Below, piece after piece: positions 1 through 7,221 of a stretch of DNA of 64,000 nucleotides. How positions within the stretch are numbered: the stretch's first letter is position 1; every line of letters starts with the position of its first letter. The position numbers were made by a program, and so were the translations under genes. Source of the DNA: Symbioplanes lichenis (GTDB taxonomy: Bacteria > Actinomycetota > Actinomycetes > Mycobacteriales > Micromonosporaceae); contig NZ_JAUZQD010000002.1 of NCBI RefSeq assembly GCF_030709675.1, positions 310,001 to 374,000 of the forward strand, read 5' to 3'. The notes under the pieces were generated by a model that was not told where the DNA came from, did no database searches, and saw nothing but the letters and a program-made list of their open reading frames with translations.

Positions 1-1
1 C

Positions 2-361
2 CCGCTGCTGCTCGCCGCCACCGCCGGAGCCCTCGCCGGCGCCCTGGTCGTCGGCGCCGTCTGGCTCGGCACCGCCCTCGACGCCGACGGCAGCGCCCCC
101 TCGGCCGACAACGACGCCCGGGCCGCCTGCGACATCTTCGACCGGGTGCCCGACACCTGGCAGCAGGAGACCTTCACCCAGGCCAACACCGCCCGCCTGC
201 AGGCCGGCATCGCCTTGGCCGTCGCCGCCGCCGAGGACGACGCCCGCTACCGCGCCCTCGCCGCCGAGGCCCAGCGCGCCCAGCAGGCCCTCGTCGGCCT
301 GCAGCTCGACGGCATCGCCACCCAGGTCCGCGCCGCCCGCTCCCGGTGCGACGACCTCTGA
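2..361 (+). CDS. Membrane-anchored protein, 5'-truncated by the window edge
   Basis: The reading frame is open from base 2 to the TGA at 359-361 and lacks its N-terminus. The first 26 or so visible residues form one hydrophobic Ala/Leu/Val/Gly helix. A roughly 85-residue, Ala-rich, charged helical domain follows, with two cysteines (one just after the helix, one six residues before the stop). This is the layout of a single-pass protein with an extracytoplasmic helical tail. An internal GTG at 146 would remove the membrane helix, so it is unlikely to be the start. I do not recognise the family. The gene is separated by about 150 bp from the next one. Confidence 0.6.
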   Translation, partial: PLLLAATAGALAGALVVGAVWLGTALDADGSAPSADNDARAACDIFDRVPDTWQQETFTQANTARLQAGIALAVAAAEDDARYRALAAEAQRAQQALVGLQLDGIATQVRAARSRCDDL

Positions 362-513
362 GCCCACCGGCCGCCTGTTCCCGGCGGCCCCGGGGCGCAC
401 CCGCTGTGACGCATCCCTCCGGCCGGACCCGGCGCTGAACCGGCCGGGGCCGACAGGCGTGTACTCCACGTCCGGGGTTACGCTCCGTCCCCGACGTCCG
501 GAAGGCCGCCACC

Positions 514-2163
514 TTGTCCCGTCTGCGCCGCATCACCGCCCGGGCCGCCACCGCCCTCGCCGCCCTGCTCGTGTTCCTCGCACTCGTCGTCCCTGATCAG
601 GTGACCCGGATGCCCCCGGGAACACCCTGGTGGCCGGCGGTCGTGCGAGTGCCGATCGAGGCGATCGCGGTGCTCACGGTCCTGCTCGTCCTGCCCCGCC
701 GGGCACGCACCGTCACCGCCACGGTGCTCGGCGCCCTGCTCGGCGTGCTCACCGTCCTGAAAATCATCGACATCGGCTTCTTCGCCGTGCTGTCCCGCGC
801 CTTCGACCCGGTGCTCGACTGGCCACTGTTCGCCGACGGCTACCGTTTCGTGCGCGACTCGTCCGGCCCCGGCGGGCTCATCGGCGCGCTCGCCGGCGTG
901 ATCGTGCTCGCGGTGGGCGTACTCGCAGGCTCGGTCCTCGCCGTCAGGCGCCTCGCGACCGTGACCGCGCGGCACCGCACCGCCGCCCGCGCCGGCCTCG
1001 CGTCCGCCGCCGTCGCCTGGCTCCTGCTCGCCCTGGCCGGCACCTCCTTCGCCCCCGGCGTCCACGTCGCCTCCGACAGCATGGCCACCCTCACCCGCGA
1101 CAGCGTCCTCAGCGTCCCCGCCGCCCTGCGCGACCGCCGCGAGTTCGACCGCGAAGTCGACGACGACGCCTACCAGACCACCCCGCCCACCTCCCTGCTC
1201 ACCGCCCTGCGCGGCAAGGACGTCGTCTTCGCCGTCGTCGAGAGCTACGGCCGCTCCGCCGTGCAGGACCCCACCCTCTCCGGCCCCGTCACCACCGCGC
1301 TGTCCGCCGGCACCAAGTCACTGACGGCCGCCGGCTTCACCGCCCGCAGCGGCTTCCTCACCTCACCGACCGCCGGCGGCGGCAGCTGGCTCGCCCACTC
1401 CACCTTCCAGTCCGGCGTCTGGATCGACAACGAACAGCGCTACCGCGGCCTGGTCTCCGGCGACCGCCTCACCCTCACCGGCGCCCTCGCCAAGACCGGC
1501 GCCTGGCGCACCGTCGGCGTCGAACCCGGCGTCACCTACGCCTGGCCCGAAGGCTCCTTCTACGGCTACCAGCAGGTCTACGACTCCCACACCCTCGGCT
1601 ACGCCGGCCCCGTCTTCGGCTGGGCCCCCGTACCCGACCAGTTCACCCTCAAGACCTTCACCGACCGCGAGTACGCCGTCCCCGGCCGCGGCCCCCTCGC
1701 CGCCGAGATCACCTTCGTCTCCAGCCACACCCCCTGGGCCCCCCAGCCCGTCCTCGAAGACTGGAACAAACTCGGCGACGGCTCCCTCTACACCCAGCAG
1801 CACGCCGCCGGCCGCAGCGCCACCGACGTCTGGAAAGACCCCGCCCAGGTACGCGAGGCCTACTCCCAGTCCATCGTCTACACCCTCGACAGCCTCGTCT
1901 CCTGGGTCACCACCTACGGCAACGACAACCTCGTCCTCGTCGTCTACGGCGACCACCAGCCCGCCCCGATCGTCGTCGGCGACAACGCCAGCCGCGACGT
2001 GCCCGTCAGCATCATCACCCACGACCAGTCAGTCCTCGACCGCGTCGCCGGCTGGGGCTGGACCGACGGCCTGCAACCCGCCCCGGCCGCACCCGTCTGG
2101 CCCATGAACGACTTCCGCGACAAGTTCCTGACCGCCTTCGGCCCCACCGGCACGCACCGCTGA
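514..2163 (+). CDS. Membrane sulfatase/phosphoglycerol-transferase-like enzyme
   Basis: This 549-residue protein has about four N-terminal membrane helices (within residues 1-185) and then an extracytoplasmic alkaline-phosphatase-superfamily domain. Visible motifs are the nucleophile region VVFAVVESYGRS near residue 235-246, an SHTPW segment, and GDHQP near 480, the metal-binding Asp-His pair of the sulfatase fold. The arrangement is that of LTA-synthase/MdoB-like enzymes, which move or cleave phosphoglycerol- or phospho-headgroups on the outer membrane face. The substrate cannot be read from sequence. The usual nucleophile is Thr or Ser; the Ser of ESYG is my candidate. The start is a TTG at 514, the first in-frame start giving an intact first helix. 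Its confidence is moderate because no strong ribosome-binding site is visible. Confidence 0.8.
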   Translation: MSRLRRITARAATALAALLVFLALVVPDQVTRMPPGTPWWPAVVRVPIEAIAVLTVLLVLPRRARTVTATVLGALLGVLTVLKIIDIGFFAVLSRAFDPVLDWPLFADGYRFVRDSSGPGGLIGALAGVIVLAVGVLAGSVLAVRRLATVTARHRTAARAGLASAAVAWLLLALAGTSFAPGVHVASDSMATLTRDSVLSVPAALRDRREFDREVDDDAYQTTPPTSLLTALRGKDVVFAVVESYGRSAVQDPTLSGPVTTALSAGTKSLTAAGFTARSGFLTSPTAGGGSWLAHSTFQSGVWIDNEQRYRGLVSGDRLTLTGALAKTGAWRTVGVEPGVTYAWPEGSFYGYQQVYDSHTLGYAGPVFGWAPVPDQFTLKTFTDREYAVPGRGPLAAEITFVSSHTPWAPQPVLEDWNKLGDGSLYTQQHAAGRSATDVWKDPAQVREAYSQSIVYTLDSLVSWVTTYGNDNLVLVVYGDHQPAPIVVGDNASRDVPVSIITHDQSVLDRVAGWGWTDGLQPAPAAPVWPMNDFRDKFLTAFGPTGTHR

Positions 2164-2286
2164 GCCTGCTCCTTCTCCCGCTCCGGTCTTTCCGCGCCTT
2201 CTGCGCGGCCTTTCGCGGTCTCCCTCGGCCTCGGGCGTGTCGCGGTTTCCTCGGCGCCCGGGCGTGTCGCGGGCGACGCTGGCAGG

Positions 2287-3486
2287 ATGCTCGGGGTGAC
2301 CTACCAGGTGCGGCCGCTCGGGCCGGAGGACAAGCAGCAGGCATGGGACCTCGGCAGCCTCACCTTCGGCTACCACCAGCAACCCATGCCCGACGACTGG
2401 AGCGCCACCGGCCCCGGCCGCCGCCAGCACGGCGTCTTCGACCCGCACGGCCGCCTGGTCGCCAAGGCCCTCGACCGCGACCAGGCCCACTGGTTCGGCG
2501 GCCGCCTCGTCCCCGCCGCCGGCATCGCCGGCGTCGCCACCGCCCCCGACCAGCGCGGCCACGGCCACGGCCGGCGCGTCCTCACCCACCTGCTGGCCGA
2601 CGCCCGCGACCGCGGCGCCGCCATCAGCACCCTGTTCGACACCACCCCCGCCCCGTACCGGGCCCTCGGCTGGGAAGAGATCGGCGCCCTCACCTACTTC
2701 CGCGCCGCCACCCGCACCCTGGCCGCCGTCCGCCCCGACCCCACCACCACCCTGCGCCCGGCCACCGAAGCCGACCTCCCCGCCGTCCACGACCTCTACC
2801 ACCGCATCGCCCGCGACAGCACCGGCATGATGGACCGCACCGGCCCCACCTTCGACACCGACCCCGCCAAGCAGCTCGCCGACCACCACGGCTACACCGT
2901 CGCCACCGACGCCACCGGCACCCTCACCGGCTACGCCACCTGGGACCGCGGCCCCGGCTACGACGCCACCGGCACCCTCACCGTCGACGACCTCACCGGA
3001 CTCACCGCCGCCGCCACCCGCACCCTGCTCGCCATGCTCGGCACCTGGGCCAGCGTCGCCCCGACCACCCTGCTGCGCCTCGGCCCCGCCGACCCCGCCT
3101 GGTCCCTGATCGCCCGCGCCGACGCCCACCCCCACACGAGCCAGCCCTGGATGCTGCGCATCATCGACGCCCCCGCCGCGATCGCCGCCCGCGGCTGGCC
3201 CGCCCACCTGACCGCCGAGCTCGACCTCGACCTCGTCGACGACGTCTGCGCATGGCACCACGGCCCCCACCGGCTCACCCTCACCGCCGGCACCGCCCGC
3301 CTCGACCCCGGCGGCACCGGCGCCATCCAGCTCACCCCACGCGGCCTCGCCGCCTGGTACGCCGGCGCCACCACCCCCGACCAGCTGCGCCGCGCCGGCT
3401 TCCTCACCGGCGGCAACCCCACCACCGACGCTGTCCTCCACGCCGCCACCGCCGGCCCCGCCCCGACCCTGCACGACTACTTCTGA
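2287..3486 (+). CDS. Eis-like GNAT N-acetyltransferase
   Basis: The 399-residue protein has the length and three-part build of the Eis family: an N-terminal GNAT fold, a second degenerate GNAT fold and a C-terminal sterol-carrier-like domain. The acetyl-CoA loop is at residues 83-99 (VATAPDQRGHGHGRR). Tyr124 (PAPYRALGW) sits where Eis has its general-acid tyrosine. The chain ends in Phe; in Eis the C-terminal carboxylate of a terminal Phe acts as the base. These family facts make N-acetylation of polyamines or aminoglycosides plausible, but the substrate is inference. ATG 2287 is the first start of the frame. No partner gene is adjacent; the gene stands alone between two repeat-containing gaps. 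Confidence 0.85.
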   Translation: MLGVTYQVRPLGPEDKQQAWDLGSLTFGYHQQPMPDDWSATGPGRRQHGVFDPHGRLVAKALDRDQAHWFGGRLVPAAGIAGVATAPDQRGHGHGRRVLTHLLADARDRGAAISTLFDTTPAPYRALGWEEIGALTYFRAATRTLAAVRPDPTTTLRPATEADLPAVHDLYHRIARDSTGMMDRTGPTFDTDPAKQLADHHGYTVATDATGTLTGYATWDRGPGYDATGTLTVDDLTGLTAAATRTLLAMLGTWASVAPTTLLRLGPADPAWSLIARADAHPHTSQPWMLRIIDAPAAIAARGWPAHLTAELDLDLVDDVCAWHHGPHRLTLTAGTARLDPGGTGAIQLTPRGLAAWYAGATTPDQLRRAGFLTGGNPTTDAVLHAATAGPAPTLHDYF

Positions 3487-3703
3487 CCCACCCGCGAGCG
3501 GCTGCTCAACCACGTCTCATGTACGGCCGCTCGACAGCGTCTCTGGGGCGGCCTTACCAGCGCGGCAGAGGCGCAGATCACGACTTCGACAGAGCCGCGC
3601 TCGATGACGAGGCCCGAGCAGCCAAGGCGACCGCTCGAGCGCGGACCGCAAGTGGCCGACCGGCCGTGCGCGGACCGCGGATGGCGGCCGGCCGTGGTCG
3701 GCT

Positions 3704-3911
3704 ACTCGAACGCCGAATCATCGGGCGCAGCCGTCGGACCGAACGCCATGTCCTCCGGTAACGGCTTGGGGGAGGGCTGCAAGGAAACGCGGCTCACCCA
3801 CCACCGGCGCAGCCGTCGGGTCGAACGCCGAGTCGTCGCTCCGTGGCCGTCGGGTCGAACGCCGAGCTGTCGCGCGCGGCCGTCGGGTCGAACGTTCAGT
3901 TGTCGCGCGTG
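3704..3911. repeat. Degenerate ~33-bp tandem repeats
   Basis: The gap 3487-3895 has no convincing gene. Three consecutive units, 3812-3845, 3846-3878 and 3879-3911, each open with GCCGTCGGGTCGAACG and continue with a variable GTCG-rich half. A fourth, diverged copy lies at 3731-3758 (GCCGTCGGACCGAACG) and a still weaker one near 3704. The third unit overlaps the last codons of the plsC-like gene on the minus strand, so the array runs into coding sequence. The series is interrupted at 3761-3810 by a fragment resembling the recombinase gene downstream. Function unknown. Confidence 0.75.
3761..3810 (-). other. Stray fragment similar to the Xer-type recombinase gene
   Basis: The reverse complement of these 50 bases aligns with 6562-6610 inside the recombinase gene: 44 of 49 positions agree, with one extra T. 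The last 33 bases of the alignment are identical apart from that T. It lies inside the tandem repeat patch, in opposite orientation to the gene. It is too short to be a gene. It could be a relic of a second recombinase copy, a recombination footprint, or a family-wide repeat that the recombinase gene happens to contain. Confidence 0.65.
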
Positions 3912-4699
3912 GCCGTGGGGGAGGGACGCCGCACCCGCGAGATGTCCACCGGGCGGGTGCCGTCGACGAACCGGGGCAGCTCCAGCTCCCCGCCCCGCAA
4001 CGGCACCAGCGTGTCCGTCACCGCCTGCACGATCCGGTCCGTCGCCCGCATCGCCCGCGCACCCGCCGACCCCTCGAGCCCCGACAAGTCCACCGGCTCA
4101 CCGAAACACACCCACACCACCGGCCGGCGCCACATCGCGCGCAGCACCGAACGCACCAGGCGGCGCGGCGAGTCGTAGGGGAGCACCGCATGGGCGCCCC
4201 ACTGCGCCACCGGCACCACCGGCGCACCCGACATCGCCGCCATCCGGGCCACCCCGGTCTTGCCCCGCTCCGGCCACATCCACGGATCCAGCCCGATCCG
4301 CCCCTCCGGGTAGACCAGCACCATCGCCCCGCCCCGCAACGCCGCCCCCGCCGCCGGCAACGCCTCCGCCACCCGTGCCGTGTGCCGATCCACCCGCAGA
4401 TGCCCCGCCGCCCGCATCGCCCACCCGGCCACCGGCGCATCGAACAACCCCGCCGTCGCCATGAACCGCGGCGCGATCCCCACCCGGCTGCACGCGTAGG
4501 TCATCACAATCGGATCCACCGGACTCACATGGTTGGCCGCCAGAATCACCGGCCCGCCCCGCAACCCCTCCGGCACCGACCCCGACACCCGCACCCGGCA
4601 GATCAACGGCACGATCACCCGCGACACCAGCAGCAGCCACCGCCACACCACCGGCACCCGCCACCGCGTGCTTTCCAGCGTCCCCACCAGCGTCTCCAT
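3896..4699 (-). CDS. 1-acyl-sn-glycerol-3-phosphate acyltransferase (PlsC family)
   Basis: This 267-residue enzyme would transfer an acyl chain to lysophosphatidic acid (or a related lysolipid) at the cytoplasmic membrane. The catalytic H-x4-D block is at His57-Asp62 (NHVSPVDP), and the acceptor-binding block is VYPEGRIG about 80 residues later. A hydrophobic N-terminal stretch (WLLLVSRVIVPLIC) is typical of membrane-associated PlsC proteins. The frame extends 42 codons further upstream, but that extension is Cys/His-rich and atypical, so I place the start at ATG 4699 (METLVG). A purine run GGGAG lies upstream at a slightly long spacing. The 3' end overlaps the repeat array at 3812-3911. Confidence 0.85.
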   Translation of the reverse strand: METLVGTLESTRWRVPVVWRWLLLVSRVIVPLICRVRVSGSVPEGLRGGPVILAANHVSPVDPIVMTYACSRVGIAPRFMATAGLFDAPVAGWAMRAAGHLRVDRHTARVAEALPAAGAALRGGAMVLVYPEGRIGLDPWMWPERGKTGVARMAAMSGAPVVPVAQWGAHAVLPYDSPRRLVRSVLRAMWRRPVVWVCFGEPVDLSGLEGSAGARAMRATDRIVQAVTDTLVPLRGGELELPRFVDGTRPVDISRVRRPSPTATRDN

Positions 4700-4841
4700 C
4701 GGCCCGCCCGTCTCCCAGGACCCGCCATGATGACACGCCCGATCATGCCCACCGGTCCACGGCCCGGGCCGCACGGTGATCTTCACGACGCACTGTCTGC
4801 GCACGATCGGGTCGCCGGCCCGCACCGGCGGGGGAGAGCCG

Positions 4842-5633
4842 TCACCCGGCGTCGCGCAACTCCTGCAACCGCGCCTCGATCTCCGCCAGCTCCGCCCGCA
4901 ACTTCTCCGCCTGCTGCTCCGCCTCCGCCCGCTCCGCCGCCACGATCTGCTCCACCGCCTCCTGCACCCCGGGCACGTCCACCAGCGCCACCATGCGCAT
5001 CGCCTCGGCCGGCCTGATCACATAGGGCTTCGCCAGCGCCTTCGCACCCTGGTTGGCCGCCACCGTCCACTCACCGTCGGTGTAGGCGAGAGTCACCGTC
5101 AGCCCGGGCGGAGGCTTCGGCTTCGCCGTCTTGCCCGGAGCCTTGCGCGGCGCGGGCGCCACCTGCCCACCGGCCGCACCCGTCGACCCCGCCGCCCCAC
5201 CCGACCCACCGGCCGAGCCCGTCGCCCCGCCGGTCGCACCCGTTGCGCCCGTCGCGCGGCCGTCGGCCGGGGCGGGCCTCGGCGGGGCAGCCTTCACAGG
5301 GGGAGGGGAGTCCAGCACGAACTCCGGCTCCACCCGGGCCGGCACCTCGGGCGCCGGGGGAGCAGCCACTTTCTTCACCCCGCCCTTCGGCGGCACCCGC
5401 AGATCGGCCGGCGCGAACGGCAACTCGTCCTTGCCGAACCGCACCACCACCCACTCGTCCGACTCGGCCGGATCCGTCAGCCCCACCACCTGCCCGATCT
5501 GACCCGCGATCTGGCCCGCCGCCTCGGTGAACATCACCCGCGGCTTGCGCCCGGCCGCCAGCTGCTCCTTGATCGCCGCCAGCTCGTCGACGCCCAGACC
5601 CCGCACCTCAGTGCCCGCCGCTGCCATCTCCAC
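4842..5633 (-). CDS. DUF6319 family protein
   Basis: The 263-residue protein starts with a compact conserved domain (residues about 10-85, with RKPRVMFTEAAGQIAGQIGQ and DEWVVVRFGKDELPF). A long Pro/Ala/Gly/Thr-rich linker (about 90-165) and a second conserved segment (LTVTLAYTDGEWTVAANQGAK) follow. The chain ends in a charged coiled coil (about 220-260). This pattern matches the actinobacterial family DUF6319, whose function I do not know; some database entries mislabel it. The upstream region carries a near-consensus LexA box, so damage control is possible. The start at ATG 5633 is preceded by a GAGGGGTGGAG purine stretch. Confidence 0.8.
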   Translation of the reverse strand: MEMAAAGTEVRGLGVDELAAIKEQLAAGRKPRVMFTEAAGQIAGQIGQVVGLTDPAESDEWVVVRFGKDELPFAPADLRVPPKGGVKKVAAPPAPEVPARVEPEFVLDSPPPVKAAPPRPAPADGRATGATGATGGATGSAGGSGGAAGSTGAAGGQVAPAPRKAPGKTAKPKPPPGLTVTLAYTDGEWTVAANQGAKALAKPYVIRPAEAMRMVALVDVPGVQEAVEQIVAAERAEAEQQAEKLRAELAEIEARLQELRDAG

Positions 5634-5638
5634 CCCTC

Positions 5639-5654
5639 TCGAACACGTGTTCCA
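5639..5654. promoter_or_regulatory. Putative LexA/SOS box
   Basis: The site reads TCGAAC ACGT GTTCCA. It agrees with the actinobacterial SOS box TCGAAC-N4-GTTCGA at all but one fixed position and contains a perfect 12-bp palindrome. It lies 6-21 bp before the DUF6319 start codon, overlapping the leader and ribosome-binding region, where LexA binding would block expression. A single short motif can arise by chance, so this is a prediction. Confidence 0.45.
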
Positions 5655-5939
5655 ACGCCGTCAGTTCTACCAGCAGGCCCCGACAAAAATGCCCCGACCC
5701 ACCGGCGTCGCGCCGTTCTCATGACAGATGACACGGCCCCGGCATGACGAAGATCCTGCCGCAGACCACACCGGACAGACGAGCCGGACCCCGGGCCGCG
5801 CCTCGGTGGCCACGGCGGCGACTGGCATCTCGGCAGCAAGCGAGGAACAGCGAGGCGCAGGGAAGGAGGAGCGAGGACGGGCGCCAGCCGCGGCGCGGGC
5901 TGAGGGGCTGGCGGGCGGGGCAAATCCGACCACTTCCGT

Positions 5940-5967
5940 CTGGTCGATAATCTACATTATGTCAAGT
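5940..5967. other. dif: Putative chromosome dimer resolution site dif
   Basis: The 28-bp site has the 11-6-11 Xer architecture: XerC-side arm CTGGTCGATAA, centre TCTACA, XerD-side arm TTATGTCAAGT. The inner core (GATAA, six bases, TTATG) is shared with bacterial dif sites, and from memory the right arm TTATGTCAAGT is the form seen in actinobacterial dif sites. The site is in a non-coding region, and a Xer-type recombinase gene starts 300 bp away. Local base composition changes sign around it. It would be the point where XerC/XerD and FtsK resolve chromosome dimers at the terminus. Confidence 0.75.
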
Positions 5968-6248
5968 AATGCGCTCAGAAGGCTCCCCGAGCACGGGAAA
6001 GGGCACGCGCCGCCGAGGAGCGACCAGAAACGAGCACGCTCAAGCCAAGATCCACCCCGAGCGCCAAGAGCCTCCAGATCGGCCCAGAGCCCCAGAACCA
6101 CACAACGGCGCGGCAAGACAACGTCAGCACCCGCCGAAAGCAGGAGCCGGCGTGCAAGGCGACACGGAAAGCCGAGGAAGCACCCCGAAGACCAGTCGAG
6201 ACCGGCCACGATCCCCGACCACGCACACCCCTCGCCCGACCCGGGCAA
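5968..6248. other. A-rich, T-depleted spacer between dif and the dif-like palindrome
   Basis: Counting 6001-6240 gives 67 A against only 9 T on the + strand. This extreme AT skew keeps stop codons out of several frames. A frame continuous with the recombinase runs back to 5728, but its encoded segment is Arg/Pro/Ser-rich with no domain character, and I treat it as non-coding. No convincing gene, hairpin terminator or RNA was found here. The rest of the gap (5655-5939) is also purine-rich and featureless. Confidence 0.55.
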
Positions 6249-6276
6249 ATGCTGCATAATATCCCTTATGCATGAC
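6249..6276. promoter_or_regulatory. Second dif-like 11-6-11 palindrome overlapping promoter and start codon
   Basis: The segment has arm ATGCTGCATAA, centre TATCCC and arm TTATGCATGAC. The inner seven bases of each arm (TGCATAA and TTATGCA) are perfect inverted repeats with the same 6-bp spacing as dif. CATAAT at 6255-6260 is a good -10 hexamer, which would put transcription start at about 6267-6268. That is the A of the recombinase start codon, and no ribosome-binding site is present, so the mRNA may be leaderless. Binding of the recombinase here could repress its own promoter. This is inference from layout. Confidence 0.5.
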
Positions 6277-7221
6277 AAAAGCGATGTCCGCGAGCTGGTC
6301 GAGGAGTTCCTGGCCGCCCGAGCGGTGCGCAAGCCGTCCGAGCACACCCTCATGGCGTACCGCAGGGATCTGCAGGCCGTGCTCACCCACCTGGACCCGG
6401 ACGGCGTCGTAACGCTGAGCAACCTCTCCCCGCGCGCGCTCCGGGCGGCTTTTGCCGGTTTCGCGGCGGGCCGGGCCCCCTCCTCCGTCTCGCGCGCGTG
6501 GTCGAGCTGGAACTCGTTCTTCGGCTTCCTGGTGACCGAGGGCATCGTGGCGGGCAATCCGATGCCGGCGGTGGGCAAGCCGCGTTTCCTGCAGCCCTCC
6601 CCCAAGCCGTTGCGCGGTGAGGACACCCCTGAGCAGCTGCTCGAAGCGGTGAACCGGGCGGACGAGCGGCAGCGTGACCCGTGGCCGGAGCGCGACGTGG
6701 CGGTGCTGGCGCTGGCGTTGTGTGCGGGGCTGCGGCTGTCGGAGATGCTGGCGCTGCGGGCGGGCTCGGTGCTGGGGCGCGCCGGTGAGCGGCGGCTGGA
6801 GGTGGCGGGCAAGGGCGGGCGGCCGCGTGCGGTGCCGGTGGAGCCGGAGCTGGATGCGGTGGTGGAGCGTTACTTGCGGTCGCGGCAGGTGCGGTTCGGG
6901 CGCGTACGCCCGGATGATGCTTTGCTGGTGGATCGTCAGGGTGCTCCCCTGCGCCGGGGTGGGCTGCAGTATCTGGTGCAGTCGTGTTACCGGCGGGCGG
7001 GGGTCAACGATCGGGTGCCGCGGGGTGCGCAGTTGCATGCGTTGCGTCATACGTTTGCGACGCGGCTGGCGGAGGACGGGGCGAACGCGTCGGAGATCAT
7101 GCGGTTGCTGGGGCATGCGTCGTTGTCGACGTCGCAGGGCTACATCGAGGTGACGGCGGCGCAGCAGCGCGCGGCCGTACAGGCGAACCGTACGAACCGC
7201 GCGCTGGGGAAACTGCTCTAG
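6268..7221 (+). CDS. Xer-type tyrosine recombinase
   Basis: This 317-residue protein has an N-terminal SAM-like core-binding domain (about 1-95) and a C-terminal catalytic domain. All active-site residues are present: Arg156 (CAGLRLSEM), Lys182 (GKGGRPRAV), His257 and Arg260 (HALRHTFATRL), His283 (LLGHASLST) and the nucleophile Tyr292 (GYIEVT). Size and motifs fit XerC/XerD, which cut and join strands at dif. Location 300 bp from a dif-like site supports a role in dimer resolution, although an integrated element using dif cannot be excluded. I chose ATG 6268 (MHDKSD) because the family N-terminus begins there; longer starts add a low-complexity tail. The 3' end overlaps the convergent hydrolase gene by 4 bp. 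Codons 99-115 or so match the stray fragment at 3761-3810. Confidence 0.88.
   Translation: MHDKSDVRELVEEFLAARAVRKPSEHTLMAYRRDLQAVLTHLDPDGVVTLSNLSPRALRAAFAGFAAGRAPSSVSRAWSSWNSFFGFLVTEGIVAGNPMPAVGKPRFLQPSPKPLRGEDTPEQLLEAVNRADERQRDPWPERDVAVLALALCAGLRLSEMLALRAGSVLGRAGERRLEVAGKGGRPRAVPVEPELDAVVERYLRSRQVRFGRVRPDDALLVDRQGAPLRRGGLQYLVQSCYRRAGVNDRVPRGAQLHALRHTFATRLAEDGANASEIMRLLGHASLSTSQGYIEVTAAQQRAAVQANRTNRALGKLL

Noticed and set aside
630-3761. 1043-codon + frame
   Set aside because: It is an Arg/Pro-rich shadow of the sulfatase-like and Eis-like genes, with no domain character.
5728-6267. 180-codon upstream extension of the recombinase
   Set aside because: The added residues are Arg/Ser/Pro-rich without fold, arise from T depletion, and would cover the dif site. 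The family N-terminus starts at 6268.
5940-6276. A tiny mobile element bounded by two dif-like sites
   Set aside because: The interval has no gene besides the start of the recombinase, and the outer arms of the two sites differ. Normal dif plus an operator is simpler.
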